From NCBI RefSeq assembly GCF_001953635.1, contig NZ_MEJH01000007.1:124001-188000 (forward strand): a DNA stretch of 64,000 nucleotides. The letters run 5' to 3'. A program made the translations under genes and the position numbers. Below, piece by piece: positions 1 through 9,255 of this stretch. The notes below the pieces were generated by a model. It made no database searches, had not been told where the DNA came from, and worked only from the letters and a program-made list of their open reading frames with translations. Numbering within the stretch: position 1 is the first letter of the stretch; each line of letters opens with the position of its first letter. Source of the DNA: Alteromonas abrolhosensis. GTDB taxonomy: Bacteria > Pseudomonadota > Gammaproteobacteria > Enterobacterales > Alteromonadaceae.

Positions 1-140
1 TCTGCGTTACGAGTAGCTTCTGCTAGAGAAACCACACCAACCTGTTCACCGTCTTTGCCAATTAATCTTACTTCTCTGGCTTTAATCTCATCGTTAATGC
101 GGGCTTTGTCGCCCTGAGCCTTGTTGTTAGCGCCTTTAAT
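1..140 (-). CDS. infC: Translation initiation factor IF-3, N-terminal part (runs off the window)
   Basis: IF-3 binds the 30S subunit, discriminates the initiator tRNA and start codon, and keeps the subunits apart. The reverse strand reads [20 protein letters not shown] then [20 protein letters not shown], which matches the IF-3 N-domain. There is no ATG, GTG or TTG at the right place; the start is ATT at 140-138, preceded by a strong GGAGGA Shine-Dalgarno sequence at 148-153. This is the rare ATT start known for infC in enterobacteria, where it permits autoregulation. The gene lies downstream of thrS, as in the classical thrS-infC-rpmI-rplT operon. Only about 46 codons are inside the window. 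Confidence 0.95.
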   Translation of the reverse strand, partial: MKGANNKAQGDKARINDEIKAREVRLIGKDGEQVGVVSLAEATRNA

Positions 141-170
141 GTGCTATTCCTCCAAACATTTAATTCTTTT

Positions 171-218
171 GTCTGCTTTTGGGAGGTCGATTGACCTAAA
201 GTAAAACCAAAAGCAGAC
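171..218 (-). promoter_or_regulatory. Long hairpin in the thrS-infC intergenic leader
   Basis: GTCTGCTTTTGG (171-182) and CCAAAAGCAGAC (207-218) are perfect 12-bp inverted arms; AGGTC (184-188) and GACCT (193-197) form an inner stem. It lies 18 bases before the infC Shine-Dalgarno sequence in the transcript. No U-tract follows on the minus strand, so it does not look like an intrinsic terminator. It may be a leader structure that controls or protects infC mRNA; this role is inferred. Confidence 0.6.
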
Positions 219-223
219 ACCTT

Positions 224-244
224 AATTGTGTATTATACACAATT
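224..244 (-). promoter_or_regulatory. Perfect 9-bp inverted repeat after the thrS stop codon
   Basis: AATTGTGTA (224-232), spacer TTA, TACACAATT (236-244). On the minus strand its centre reads TATAAT (237-232), a consensus -10 box, but no good -35 box is at the right distance. It could be an internal infC promoter or a 3'-end stabilising hairpin; I cannot decide. Confidence 0.4.
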
Positions 245-251
245 TGCTCAA

Positions 252-2168
252 CTACTTAATCGTCTTTTCAACAACTTCTTGTTGAGCCATGGCAATAAAG
301 TCTTCCAGGCGCATTTTGCCTAGGTCGTCGCCGCGACGAGAGCGTACTGCTACTTCGCCCGCTTCCATTTCTTTATCGCCCACAACTAGCATATACGGAA
401 TACGCTTCAAAGTGTGCTCGCGGATTTTAAAGCCGATCTTCTCATTTCGCAAGTCAGACTTTGCTCTAAAACCTAATTCTTGCAGTTTTTTTACACAATC
501 TGAGGCATATTCAGCTTGTTTGTCGGTAATATTCATTACCACAACCTGTTGAGGAGCCAACCAGAGCGGGAAGAAACCTGCAAATTCTTCGGTCAAAATT
601 CCAATGAAGCGTTCGAGTGAACCCAAAATAGCGCGGTGAATCATAACCGGCACTTTGCGTTCGCCATCTTCTGCCACATAAGTAGAGCCTAAGCGACCTG
701 GCATTGAGAAATCTAGCTGTACGGTTCCGCACTGCCACGCACGGTCTAAGCAATCGTGCAGAGTAAACTCAATTTTCGGTCCGTAGAACGCACCTTCTCC
801 AGGCTGATAATCGAACTCGATGTCATTGGCTTTAAGTGCATCCGCAAGCGCAGATTCTGATTTATCCCAAATCTCGTCAGCACCTACGCGCTTTTCTGGG
901 CGTGTAGATAGCTTAACTTTGATGTTTTCAAAACCAAACGCAGCGTATGTCTCGTACACCATCTTAATACAGCCACTCACCTCTTCTAGGATCTGTTCTT
1001 CAGTACAGAAAATGTGAGCATCGTCCTGCGTAAAGCCACGAACTCGCATTAGACCGTGTAGTGCGCCCGATGGTTCGTTACGGTGACAGCAGCCAAACTC
1101 AGCCATACGAAGAGGCAGGTCGCGGTACGATTTCAAACCTTGGTTGAAAATCTGTACGTGGCCTGGGCAGTTCATTGGCTTAACAGCATATTCACGCTTT
1201 TCAGACTCAGTCGTAAACATGTTTTCAGCGTACTTGTCCCAGTGACCTGATTTTTCCCAAAGCGAGCGGTCCATCATTAATGGGCCTTTAACTTCGTCAT
1301 AACCGTATTCACGAAGCTTCTTACGCACATAGCTTTCTAGCTCGGTGTAAATAGACCACCCATCGTTGTGCCAAAACACCATGCCCGGCGCTTCTTCTTG
1401 CCAATGGAAAAGGTTAAGTGCTTTACCAATTTTACGGTGGTCGCGCTTTTCAGCTTCTTCTAAGCGCTGTAGGTAAGATTTAAGCTGCTTCTTATCTGCC
1501 CACGCAGTACCGTAAATACGCTGAAGCATTTTGTTGTCGCTATCGCCACGCCAGTAAGCACCGGCCACTTTCATCAATTTGAAGTGGTGGCAGAACTTCA
1601 TATTAGGCACGTGAGGTCCACGACACATATCTGTGTATTCTTCGTGGTGATATAGTGCTGGGCGGTCGTCCTTGCTGATGTTCTCATCAAGAATTTCCAT
1701 TTTATAGCTTTCACCGCGCGCTTCAAATGCATCGCGTGCTTCTTGCCAGCTAACTTTGTTCTTAACCACGTCGTAATTGGTTTTAGCCAGTTCAAGCATA
1801 CGCTTTTCTAGTTTGGCTAAATCTTCCTGGGTTAGGCTTTCTTCCATATCAACATCGTAGTAGAAACCGTTGTCGATAACTGGGCCGATAGCCATTTTAG
1901 TGTTAGGCCAAAGTTGTTTGATAGCGTGACCTAACAAGTGCGCGCAACTGTGACGAAGAATTTCTAAACCTTCATCGTCTTTTGCAGTAATAATTTGAAG
2001 TTGTGCGTCCGCGTCAATCATATCAACGGCGTCAACTAACTCACCGTTTACTTTTCCTGCAATGGTTGCTTTGGCTAAACCAGGGCCAATATCATTTGCA
2101 ACATCTAATACAGAAACAGCATTATCGAAAGCGCGTTGGCTTCCATCAGGAAGGGTAATTACAGGCAT
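252..2168 (-). CDS. thrS: Threonine--tRNA ligase
   Basis: Charges tRNA-Thr with threonine in the cytoplasm; a class II synthetase. The 638-residue protein compares with 642 in E. coli. It has the N-terminal TGS domain (begins [11 protein letters not shown]), the editing domain with the [10 protein letters not shown] metal-binding motif, the class II core including [12 protein letters not shown] and [14 protein letters not shown], and a C-terminal anticodon-binding domain ([15 protein letters not shown]). The reading frame extends 15 codons further upstream, but the start at 2168 is preferred because AAAGGA precedes it and the protein then begins like the family. infC follows 111 bases downstream. 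Confidence 0.97.
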   Translation of the reverse strand: MPVITLPDGSQRAFDNAVSVLDVANDIGPGLAKATIAGKVNGELVDAVDMIDADAQLQIITAKDDEGLEILRHSCAHLLGHAIKQLWPNTKMAIGPVIDNGFYYDVDMEESLTQEDLAKLEKRMLELAKTNYDVVKNKVSWQEARDAFEARGESYKMEILDENISKDDRPALYHHEEYTDMCRGPHVPNMKFCHHFKLMKVAGAYWRGDSDNKMLQRIYGTAWADKKQLKSYLQRLEEAEKRDHRKIGKALNLFHWQEEAPGMVFWHNDGWSIYTELESYVRKKLREYGYDEVKGPLMMDRSLWEKSGHWDKYAENMFTTESEKREYAVKPMNCPGHVQIFNQGLKSYRDLPLRMAEFGCCHRNEPSGALHGLMRVRGFTQDDAHIFCTEEQILEEVSGCIKMVYETYAAFGFENIKVKLSTRPEKRVGADEIWDKSESALADALKANDIEFDYQPGEGAFYGPKIEFTLHDCLDRAWQCGTVQLDFSMPGRLGSTYVAEDGERKVPVMIHRAILGSLERFIGILTEEFAGFFPLWLAPQQVVVMNITDKQAEYASDCVKKLQELGFRAKSDLRNEKIGFKIREHTLKRIPYMLVVGDKEMEAGEVAVRSRRGDDLGKMRLEDFIAMAQQEVVEKTIK

Positions 2169-2395
2169 TTTAATTCCTTTACAGTGGTGACGCCTACTCT
2201 GCGCCACATGCATTTTTTTAAAAAAATTTAAACGTGCTTTTTAGCACTCGAAACTTACTTTATTTGCATCGACCGAATTACAGCATGTAAGCACAGCAAA
2301 TTAGGTACAGTAAAAACGTACACGCGTCGAACTTACTGAGTTTTCTCAGTATTAAAGCAAGTGGTGGATTATAACCAGTGTAGGGGCAACTTCAA
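2169..2395 (-). promoter_or_regulatory. thrS promoter and structured leader
   Basis: On the minus strand TTGAAG (2395-2390) and TATAAT (2373-2368) are 16 bases apart, a good sigma-70 promoter, predicting a transcript start near 2361 and a leader of about 190 bases. The leader holds ACTGAG-AAAA-CTCAGT (2350-2335) and GTGCT-AAAA(A)-AGCAC (2247-2234), the second followed by a T-rich stretch. E. coli thrS has a tRNA-mimicking translational operator in its leader; whether these hairpins do the same is not shown. The rest, 2396-2618, has no gene that I can see. Confidence 0.55.
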
Positions 2396-2618
2396 TATCG
2401 AAAAGCCTTTATTGGCTAATTTGTGAAGGTTTGATTTCGTTTAGGAAGATTTTGAGTAGGAATTTATGCATTTCACCGTTTTTATCCCATACTTTAGTGT
2501 AAGGCGATAAAGGTTGCTGGACTGTCTCTTTGCTGGTGCTCTAATGTGCCATAGGAAAGTAGTCACTCAACACTCCAATCGCCTTGAAAAAAGCATTAGA
2601 ACAAGCAGAGCGTACAAT

Positions 2619-3503
2619 ATGTGGCATTTTATTAGCGAGCATATTTCAGATGAAACCCAGCAGTTTTTTAGCTGCCAAAAAGCCGAACGAGTAAGTGGCG
2701 GAGATACACACGAAAGTTACATCATAAAAGATACGACCCATCGCTACTTTGTTAAAACCCGTCGTTATGATGATACTCAACAATTGTCCCATGAAGCCGA
2801 AGGTCTCAACGCCATTGCTAACACCCAAACCATAGCTACGCCGCGGGTTATTTGCCATGGGATCACTTCTAACGAAACGCCCAATATGGAATATCTGGTG
2901 CTCGCTCATATCCGATTTATAGAGCCTGCCGTAAGTGATTACAACACTCTGGGCCAGCAACTTGCTGCGTTCCATTCTGTTAACGCCTACACCAGCTATG
3001 GGTGGCCGCATGACAATTACATTGGCGCCAGTGTACAAACCAATGGAAGAATGGCGTCTTGGGCTGACTTTTTTGCAGAAAAACGGATTGGTAGCATGCT
3101 AGAACGCTTGGCATCAATTGGTACATGGAAAAGCGAAGATGGCGATATAGACGATATTGTTACTCGAGTAAGACATCTCTTGAGCTTACATCAACCCCAC
3201 CCTTCCCTACTTCATGGAGATTTATGGGCGGGTAACGCGGGATTTAACAAGAAAGGGCCAGTCTTATTCGACCCAGCGGTGTACGTTGGGGACGCCGAAA
3301 CCGACCTTGCTATGGCCGAATTGTTTGGCGGTTTTCCCCAATCATTCTTCGAGGGTTACCATCAACACACCCCAATCGAAAAAAATTACCGCTTAAGAAA
3401 ACCAATTTACCAGCTTTACCATATTTTAAATCACGGGTTATTATTTGGCGCGCACTACATAGCGCAAGCCAAACAAATATTAGACGACATTTACAAGCAC
3501 TAA
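2619..3503 (+). CDS. Fructosamine-3-kinase family protein
   Basis: Family members phosphorylate ketoamine (Amadori) adducts on sugars or proteins, leading to deglycation. The 294-residue protein is colinear with E. coli YniA: MWHFISEHIS start, kinase-like fold, the catalytic HGDLWAGN motif and FDPAVYVGDAETDLAM metal-binding region, and the YQLYHILNHGLLFG C-terminal segment. The frame is open further upstream (from 2514), but those residues have no counterpart in the family, so the ATG at 2619 was chosen even though its ribosome binding site is weak. It stands alone between divergent thrS and the SDR gene. The actual substrate is unknown. Confidence 0.85.
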   Translation: MWHFISEHISDETQQFFSCQKAERVSGGDTHESYIIKDTTHRYFVKTRRYDDTQQLSHEAEGLNAIANTQTIATPRVICHGITSNETPNMEYLVLAHIRFIEPAVSDYNTLGQQLAAFHSVNAYTSYGWPHDNYIGASVQTNGRMASWADFFAEKRIGSMLERLASIGTWKSEDGDIDDIVTRVRHLLSLHQPHPSLLHGDLWAGNAGFNKKGPVLFDPAVYVGDAETDLAMAELFGGFPQSFFEGYHQHTPIEKNYRLRKPIYQLYHILNHGLLFGAHYIAQAKQILDDIYKH

Positions 3504-3635
3504 TGCGACATGCAAACTAGCTCGCATTTCTTGTCCATCAATCGTTTAATCGTCGTATCATTGCCCCCTCTTAACAATAAAAATGCAGGCGATAGATAGG
3601 CAGCATACGATTTAAAATAGAGAGCAGCTTTAATT

Positions 3636-4385
3636 ATGAAAAACTCAGGCCCTGTTGCATTTATTACCGGGGCAGCAAAACGAATTGGCGCCGCTATGGC
3701 GTGTCAGCTTCATAGCGAAGGCTATCGCGTTATTATTCATTATGGACATTCCAAAGACGATGCACTCGCACTGGCTGAAAAACTTAACAATCAGCGAGCG
3801 GATTCAGCTATCTGCCTTCAGGCCAACCTTTGTAATTCAGACGAGGTAAGCACACTGGGGCGGCGAGCATTAGGCATTTGGGGTCAGATAGACGTTTTAG
3901 TAAATAATGCTTCTAGTTTTTATCCCACTCCAGTGGGCGAAATTTCAGAAGAAGACTGGGTCTCTCTGATAGGCAGTAACGTGAAGGGGCCACTGTTTCT
4001 ATCACAAGCATTGGCACCAGCGTTAGCGGTAAGTAATGGCTGCATTATTAATATGGTCGATATGCATGTCGACCGCCCTCTCCCCAAGCATAGTGTTTAT
4101 TTGATTGCTAAATCAGGCCTTGCCTCACTGACCAAGTCACTAGCAATAGACTTAGCACCCCATGTTCGCGTAAATGGTATCGCGCCAGGGGCTATTTTGT
4201 GGCCAGAAAGAGAAATGGGTGATGATGAAAAAGAAAAATTATTGTCGAGTATTCCGTTAGGGGAATTAGGTGCACCTGCAGACATTGCCAAGACATTGTC
4301 GTTCTTGGTATCAGTCCCCTATATCACAGGGCAAATCATTTACGTCGATGGTGGCCGTAGCCTTCATACCGGTGCCTCCGCGTGA
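3636..4385 (+). CDS. Pteridine reductase-like short-chain dehydrogenase
   Basis: A 249-residue NADPH-dependent SDR. It has TGAAKRIG as the cofactor loop (Arg in place of the usual Gly, as in pteridine reductases and FolM), the NNASSF motif, and the YLIAK catalytic Tyr-Lys pair. The C-terminus YITGQIIYVDGGRSL is typical of the fold. Likely reduces a dihydropterin (PTR1/FolM-type activity); the precise substrate is inferred from the family. Its stop codon overlaps the start of the DUF3080 gene by four bases (GTGA), so the two are translationally coupled. Confidence 0.85.
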   Translation: MKNSGPVAFITGAAKRIGAAMACQLHSEGYRVIIHYGHSKDDALALAEKLNNQRADSAICLQANLCNSDEVSTLGRRALGIWGQIDVLVNNASSFYPTPVGEISEEDWVSLIGSNVKGPLFLSQALAPALAVSNGCIINMVDMHVDRPLPKHSVYLIAKSGLASLTKSLAIDLAPHVRVNGIAPGAILWPEREMGDDEKEKLLSSIPLGELGAPADIAKTLSFLVSVPYITGQIIYVDGGRSLHTGASA

Positions 4386-5575
4386 GGAAATTTCAACTAA
4401 AAGTCTTGCAACCAAACGTTTCTCATTTAAGAAGCGCCTGCCGCACTGTCATTATCAGCGTGGGCTTATTTTCTTTAATGGGTTGTTTTGGCGGTAGTAC
4501 TGTGAAGCAAAGCATTGATGATTACGCCGCACGGCTTTCTCGCGTGCTCGATGTGCCACTACCCGCCTCATTTAACAATAAGATTACTACACCACTTCCC
4601 AAACTTGCCGACTCCGCAACGCTTAAACACACCATTGAAGGCGTAAGTATAAACCTGCGTGAGTTTTATGCGCTGCAAGATTGTGAGCTGGGCACTGTAG
4701 TTGCCGAGCGCAATACGTCACTAGGAAAAAGTCAGTTGCCATCCCAACGGCTTGTTTATGAGAGCAAACTGCTTACCGTGCTTAAAAGCTGCGAGGCGGC
4801 GCTTACTAAAGACGACGAAACTAGCCAGAGTAACGCGGCACTGGCAGCAACCATCGCATCATGGCGTGAACAAAAAACGCTAGACTACAGTAAAACTTGG
4901 GCAAACCTAGTCCAAGGAAGCCAAGAATTACGTTTGGCGCTTAATTCACCTGAACGTCTGTTTTCAGTTGAAAACAATAAAGACGCGCTTTCTAGCGTAA
5001 ACGCGCTCTATTACATCAACAGCTTGAATAACAAAGCGTTGCTCTTGGGTGATATGTATGCAGACGAAGATTCCTCCGATTCAACAGCAAGCGAGACAAA
5101 AGCGGTAGCCACCAATAGAAACAGCAATGAAAGCCTTATTGACAGCAGCGAACTCGAACAACAGCTACAAATTATACGTTCAGCCCGGTTACCCGCTACG
5201 CTTTGGCACACACAACAAACCTTAACGCAAAACCTCTCACTGCTTACGAAAATGATTTCTACCGAGCTTGATGCTGTAAGCTGCCCAGAAGGCCGCGCCA
5301 GCGACAAAGCAAAAATACTGCGTAATGTATTCTATCTATTTTTTATTGAAGAGATACAACCTGTAGGAAGTTTGGTAAATCAATACCATTACAAACTTGA
5401 GCCATTGTGGGAAGACTGGCTTGCTCAGCCATCATTGCATAAGGAATTCAAACGCTATATCAGGCAGCAATCACAGGATGGTTTCATTCAATACAGCAGC
5501 GCCATGAAAGCGCATGTAAACTTATGGCAAGGTTTTCTGGGTAGATGTAACTTATCGCCCGTCGCGCCTAGTTAA
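4382..5575 (+). CDS. DUF3080-type lipoprotein
   Basis: A 397-residue protein of unknown function. The N-terminus has basic residues, a hydrophobic stretch (VIISVGLFSL) and the lipobox LMGC with Cys at about residue 35, so it should be an outer- or inner-membrane lipoprotein. The mature part is hydrophilic and mostly helical, with a short Ser/Thr/Asp-rich linker around residues 228-255. It resembles the DUF3080 family known from marine gammaproteobacteria (recalled, not searched). The GTG start overlaps the stop of the upstream SDR; translational coupling is likely. No enzymatic motif was seen. Confidence 0.7.
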   Translation: MRKFQLKVLQPNVSHLRSACRTVIISVGLFSLMGCFGGSTVKQSIDDYAARLSRVLDVPLPASFNNKITTPLPKLADSATLKHTIEGVSINLREFYALQDCELGTVVAERNTSLGKSQLPSQRLVYESKLLTVLKSCEAALTKDDETSQSNAALAATIASWREQKTLDYSKTWANLVQGSQELRLALNSPERLFSVENNKDALSSVNALYYINSLNNKALLLGDMYADEDSSDSTASETKAVATNRNSNESLIDSSELEQQLQIIRSARLPATLWHTQQTLTQNLSLLTKMISTELDAVSCPEGRASDKAKILRNVFYLFFIEEIQPVGSLVNQYHYKLEPLWEDWLAQPSLHKEFKRYIRQQSQDGFIQYSSAMKAHVNLWQGFLGRCNLSPVAPS

Positions 5576-5737
5576 AAGCGCGACGAGCAAGCTCCAATAC
5601 CTCACCAGTCTGGTTATTGCTGAACATATCTTAACCTCTGGCTAGCTTTGCTATAGCACGCTCAATTTGCACGGTTCCCTTCTAGATTCCAAAAGAGGGC
5701 AAATTACCTATTCCAATAAGACTTTACATAACAAATG

Positions 5738-7000
5738 CTAAAGAATATTTTCTCCTGCTTCCGGGTCTCTCGACTTACGGGCCTGCTCTCGAATCTCATG
5801 AGCTTCGGAAGACACATCATCATTAACTTTCGATTCCTGTGGACGCGTTGTTCCAGCCGCTTTAGCGCTTGACCTCTCGTTTCGATTTTCTGTGGCCTCT
5901 CCACTATTTTTCTCACTATCAAAACTTTTTACGTTCTTTTGTTCTGTCGTACTTTCACTTAACTCATTTGCTACGTTTTCTGAAGGGTTAGCGCTTGACG
6001 CGCCTTTTTCGGAAGCATGATAAATATGCATGCCCTCTGGAAAAATGCGCTCTCTCGCATCATCAGGCATACTGATATTCGCCTCTAAGAAGGCCTGAGT
6101 GATTTTTCGCATCAGCACCGACGCCATTTTTAGTACACTCGTTTTCTCAACATCTACCCAAAAATAAACTTTAATATTGTAGGTAGATGGCCCTAGTTCA
6201 TCGATGAGGATTTGTGGCTCTGGGTCGTTTAAAACATTGTCTTGCGCCGCAGTAATTTCTTGTGCAATTTGCTGCGCCTGTTGTATGTCAGCATCGTAGC
6301 CAACGCCAATAACAAACTGGCCACGCATAAGCGGATTGGCCGTAAGGTTTTTGATTACTCCTTTGTAAATCGTGGCGTTAGGTATTTGAATATGGTTACC
6401 ATCAAAATCGACCAGTGTGGTCGCACGTGCCGTTACTTTCTGAATGATGCCGGTGAAATCGTTGATTTGTACGATGTCCCCTATTCTAAAGGGGCGTTGA
6501 ATAGTAAGCAGTAGACTTGAAATAAAGTTCTCTGCGATGTCGCGAAAAGCGAAACCAAGAATAAGCCCCACCACACCTGTACCGCTCACCACTGCGATTG
6601 CAAATCCGGTGAGCCCAGCTAAGAATAAAAATAGATAAATACCGAGTAAAATTAAGACTAAACTGACACTTCTTTGAATAACTGAGCGCAGTAACGGTGA
6701 AGTCGTTGTTCTTGTTAATGGTTTAACCAGCACTTTTGCGATATGTGGCGCAAGCAGAATAAACGCTGCCATTATTACAATGCCCAACGCTAGGCCTGGT
6801 AAACGGTAAACAAAATTATCCCAAAGCTGCGAAAGCAACGACTGTGCGCTTGATAGACTGCTAATAGAGCCTGCTTCACCGTCTTGTTGAAGCAAATTCT
6901 GGACAAAGCGATGATTTGCAGCCGTACCAATATATTGAGAGCTAATCTCTGTATATTTTGCTGAAATGACCTGTTTTATGACTAGGAAAGCACTGAACAT
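5738..7000 (-). CDS. MscS-family mechanosensitive channel
   Basis: Small-conductance mechanosensitive channels open under membrane tension and release solutes during hypo-osmotic shock. The 420-residue protein has three hydrophobic segments (about 50-75, 95-120, 125-150), the pore helix VVGLILGFAFRDIAENF, and the MscS beta domain IGDIVQINDFTGIIQKVT followed by the cytoplasmic alpha/beta domain. Residues from about 330 onward form an unusually long, charged, low-complexity tail rich in Glu, Ser, Asn and Lys, not part of the MscS core. AAGGAG lies seven bases before the ATG. It is monocistronic. Confidence 0.9.
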   Translation of the reverse strand: MFSAFLVIKQVISAKYTEISSQYIGTAANHRFVQNLLQQDGEAGSISSLSSAQSLLSQLWDNFVYRLPGLALGIVIMAAFILLAPHIAKVLVKPLTRTTTSPLLRSVIQRSVSLVLILLGIYLFLFLAGLTGFAIAVVSGTGVVGLILGFAFRDIAENFISSLLLTIQRPFRIGDIVQINDFTGIIQKVTARATTLVDFDGNHIQIPNATIYKGVIKNLTANPLMRGQFVIGVGYDADIQQAQQIAQEITAAQDNVLNDPEPQILIDELGPSTYNIKVYFWVDVEKTSVLKMASVLMRKITQAFLEANISMPDDARERIFPEGMHIYHASEKGASSANPSENVANELSESTTEQKNVKSFDSEKNSGEATENRNERSSAKAAGTTRPQESKVNDDVSSEAHEIREQARKSRDPEAGENIL

Positions 7001-7168
7001 AACCTTACTCCTTGGCGTTCATGGATGTTAGCAGTGTGACGAAATCGCATGTCTACGGATGCAATCGAAAGTACTGCGCATGTCGAACGTTAAACGATAT
7101 TATTACCACCTCTTTCACCCGCACCGTCATGCGATCACTAGTTGTCGGAAGGTGCTGAGCAAGAATAT

Positions 7169-7795
7169 TTACGTTACGATAACTAAATAAGATCCCAGTC
7201 CAATAGTAAACACAAAGCTGCCCCAAATAGCATGCTCAATCACCACCACAGGTGTTGAGTTTGTTTGCATGTATCGATAGCCAAAAATGGCACCTCCAAT
7301 CCACGAAACAACAACCGCTACCCAGTTACCATAGACCAAGTGGGCTAAACCAAATAAAAATGTACTTAATGCCCATCTCGCATATTTAGATGGCAAGATG
7401 CGTTTGTAACGATGAAAGAAATAAGTACGAAAGATAATCTCTTGCGGGATTACTGAAACTATCGGATATATTAGTAGCGTCGCTATCCACATCCACGGCT
7501 GGTTCATAGGCCAATGCAAGAAGAGCTCTGGCTTAAACAAATAAACAATAAGGGCGAGTAAGCTGGCCCAAGGCAAAAATAACTTAATCGTACTTTTAAA
7601 ATGTGCTCGATAATCTTCCCAGTGCCACAACTTAATACGCTTGAATTGCTTATCCGCCAATAAGATAGCTAAACAACAAAGGCCCATTACACCTAAGATA
7701 GGCATGAGATAGTCTGCAAAATGTTTTATCCAGTACAGAATTGCAAAGGGAAGCCCTACAAATAGTAGGAGCAATTCCGACCAAAGCTTTACCAC
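7169..7795 (-). CDS. CPBP family intramembrane protease
   Basis: Members of the CAAX protease/bacteriocin-processing (Abi/CPBP) family are membrane metalloproteases. The 208-residue protein has several transmembrane segments and the family motifs: PQEIIFRTYFFHR (motif 1), FLFGLAHLVYGN (motif 2), and IEHAIWGS (motif 3). Motif 1 has Gln-Glu where the classical form is Glu-Glu. The GTG start follows AGAGGTGA closely. No associated bacteriocin or prenylation gene is near. The substrate is unknown. Confidence 0.8.
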   Translation of the reverse strand: MVKLWSELLLLFVGLPFAILYWIKHFADYLMPILGVMGLCCLAILLADKQFKRIKLWHWEDYRAHFKSTIKLFLPWASLLALIVYLFKPELFLHWPMNQPWMWIATLLIYPIVSVIPQEIIFRTYFFHRYKRILPSKYARWALSTFLFGLAHLVYGNWVAVVVSWIGGAIFGYRYMQTNSTPVVVIEHAIWGSFVFTIGLGSYLVIVT

Positions 7796-8222
7796 AACTC
7801 ACCTCTTAATCTGGGTAATGATGCATTCGCTGTACGATTCACTAGATAGTTTGCCTAAATGGAATCCAAGCTTAGCCAACAAAATAATTACCAACCTATG
7901 ACAGTTTCATGAACTTTTTCGGTTATACACTATGAAATTGTAGTGCCAATCTGTAATGCATGAAGGGGCAAATAGATGATACTTTAGCCTTATTCTGAAT
8001 GCAGAATTTGTAACCCTTTAAAGATTCGACGTTTTCTAGCTATGTTGGGGTTTTATAGGCAAAGTTTTAACGCGGAATAACAGAATATTGTGTAGTATTT
8101 TGGGTTCATCAACAGTTTCGAGGTATGCATATTTAGGTGAGCGACAGTTAGGAAACCACGTAGTGTTTGTATATCGCACAAAAGTCGTGAAATAATTGCA
8201 TGAGATGTATAAGGCGATACCA
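7796..8222. other. Intergenic region between divergent CPBP and RpiR genes
   Basis: 427 bases with no convincing gene. AGTTTCATGAACT at 7903-7915 is an imperfect palindrome containing GTTTCA, the half-site of the palindrome at 9936-9955, so it may be a weak autoregulatory site. No clear promoter hexamers or terminator stood out. Confidence 0.3.
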
Positions 8223-9056
8223 ATGACAAAAAATAGCCCTAGCGACGTTTTACAACAAATTGAAAAACACTATGCCTCGTTATCTCCTTCGGGCAAATCC
8301 ATTGCGCATTATATTCAGCAAAACCCAATCGCCGTACTAAGTCAGTCTACTTCTCTCATTGCAGAAAAAACGGGGACGTCAAAGGCCACTGTTAGTCGCT
8401 TCTTTCGTCAACTGGGGTTTGATTCACATCAACAAGCCAAAGAAGCGCTTGTACAGTTACGTGAGCAAGGCGTACCCGTAGTTAGCCCTTCAAGTGGTGT
8501 TTTGCAACATGAAAGTGATAGCAAAAACTTAGCAAATACATTCGAAAGCACTTCCTCAGAGGCGTTGACAGATATCGCTAAATTGCTGGCATCAGCAGGA
8601 CAAGTTACGTTGATCGGCTTTAGAAACGCCTACCCCATCGCGCTGCATTTTAGGCAGCAGCTGAAACAAATTCGTGCGTCGGTCCGCGTGCTTCCCCAGC
8701 CCGGTCAAACACTTAGTGAAGATATTATTGACCTTACCGAAAACGATCTTGTTGTACTTTTCGGTTTTCGTCGAAGAACCCGCCAGTTCAAGTTTGTTTT
8801 AAATAGTATCAAACACTGTAAAACCGTGCTTATAACCGATCCAACAGGGCAAGGTTATCGTCATGAAGTTGATCATCTTCTTGTAACTCATATCGGCAGT
8901 GACTCGCCTTTTGATAGCTATGCGGCCCCGATGAGCCTAGTTGCTTCGCTGTGTAATCTTACTTATGAGGTGTTAGGAAGCGAAGCCGCGGACCGCGTTG
9001 ACGCTATCACTGATATATACATTCAAATGGATGAGTTAGAGAGCCCAAAACGTTAG
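8223..9056 (+). CDS. MurR/RpiR family transcriptional regulator
   Basis: A 277-residue regulator with an N-terminal RpiR helix-turn-helix (SLIAEKTGTSKATVSRFFRQLGF split as helix 2-turn-recognition helix at about residues 44-65) and a C-terminal SIS sugar-phosphate-like sensing domain (VTLIGFRNAYPIALHFRQQL, VLITDPTGQGY). The start at 8223 is preferred over 8196 because AAGGCG precedes it at good spacing. In other bacteria RpiR proteins respond to sugar phosphates, but some control ureide and allantoin genes. Its position upstream of the amidase/HpxW/PucG/AllC genes suggests control of the lower purine pathway; the ligand is unknown. Confidence 0.85.
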   Translation: MTKNSPSDVLQQIEKHYASLSPSGKSIAHYIQQNPIAVLSQSTSLIAEKTGTSKATVSRFFRQLGFDSHQQAKEALVQLREQGVPVVSPSSGVLQHESDSKNLANTFESTSSEALTDIAKLLASAGQVTLIGFRNAYPIALHFRQQLKQIRASVRVLPQPGQTLSEDIIDLTENDLVVLFGFRRRTRQFKFVLNSIKHCKTVLITDPTGQGYRHEVDHLLVTHIGSDSPFDSYAAPMSLVASLCNLTYEVLGSEAADRVDAITDIYIQMDELESPKR

Positions 9057-9255
9057 CCCTTCCCATAGAACACTTTTTAAGCAATACTGTAAATGGAGCG
9101 AATAGCAGAGATTTGTTATTTTGCAAGCGCAAAGGGAACTAAAGCGCTTAAAAACGGGTATAAGTATTAATTCAAACTGCTTATTTGGTTTTTAATGCAC
9201 AAAAACGTACCTGTTGATTTAATTTCACTGCTAAAAGCGTGTGGTTGGAGTTGAT

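Noticed and set aside
289..1795. Open frames inside thrS on both strands (for example 289-552 plus, 1598-1795 minus)
   Set aside because: They overlap a well-supported synthetase gene, have no ribosome binding site and no recognisable family.
5704..5922. Minus-strand open frame overlapping the MscS C-terminal tail
   Set aside because: It is a shadow of the charged MscS tail in another frame, rich in Arg/Lys with no start signal.
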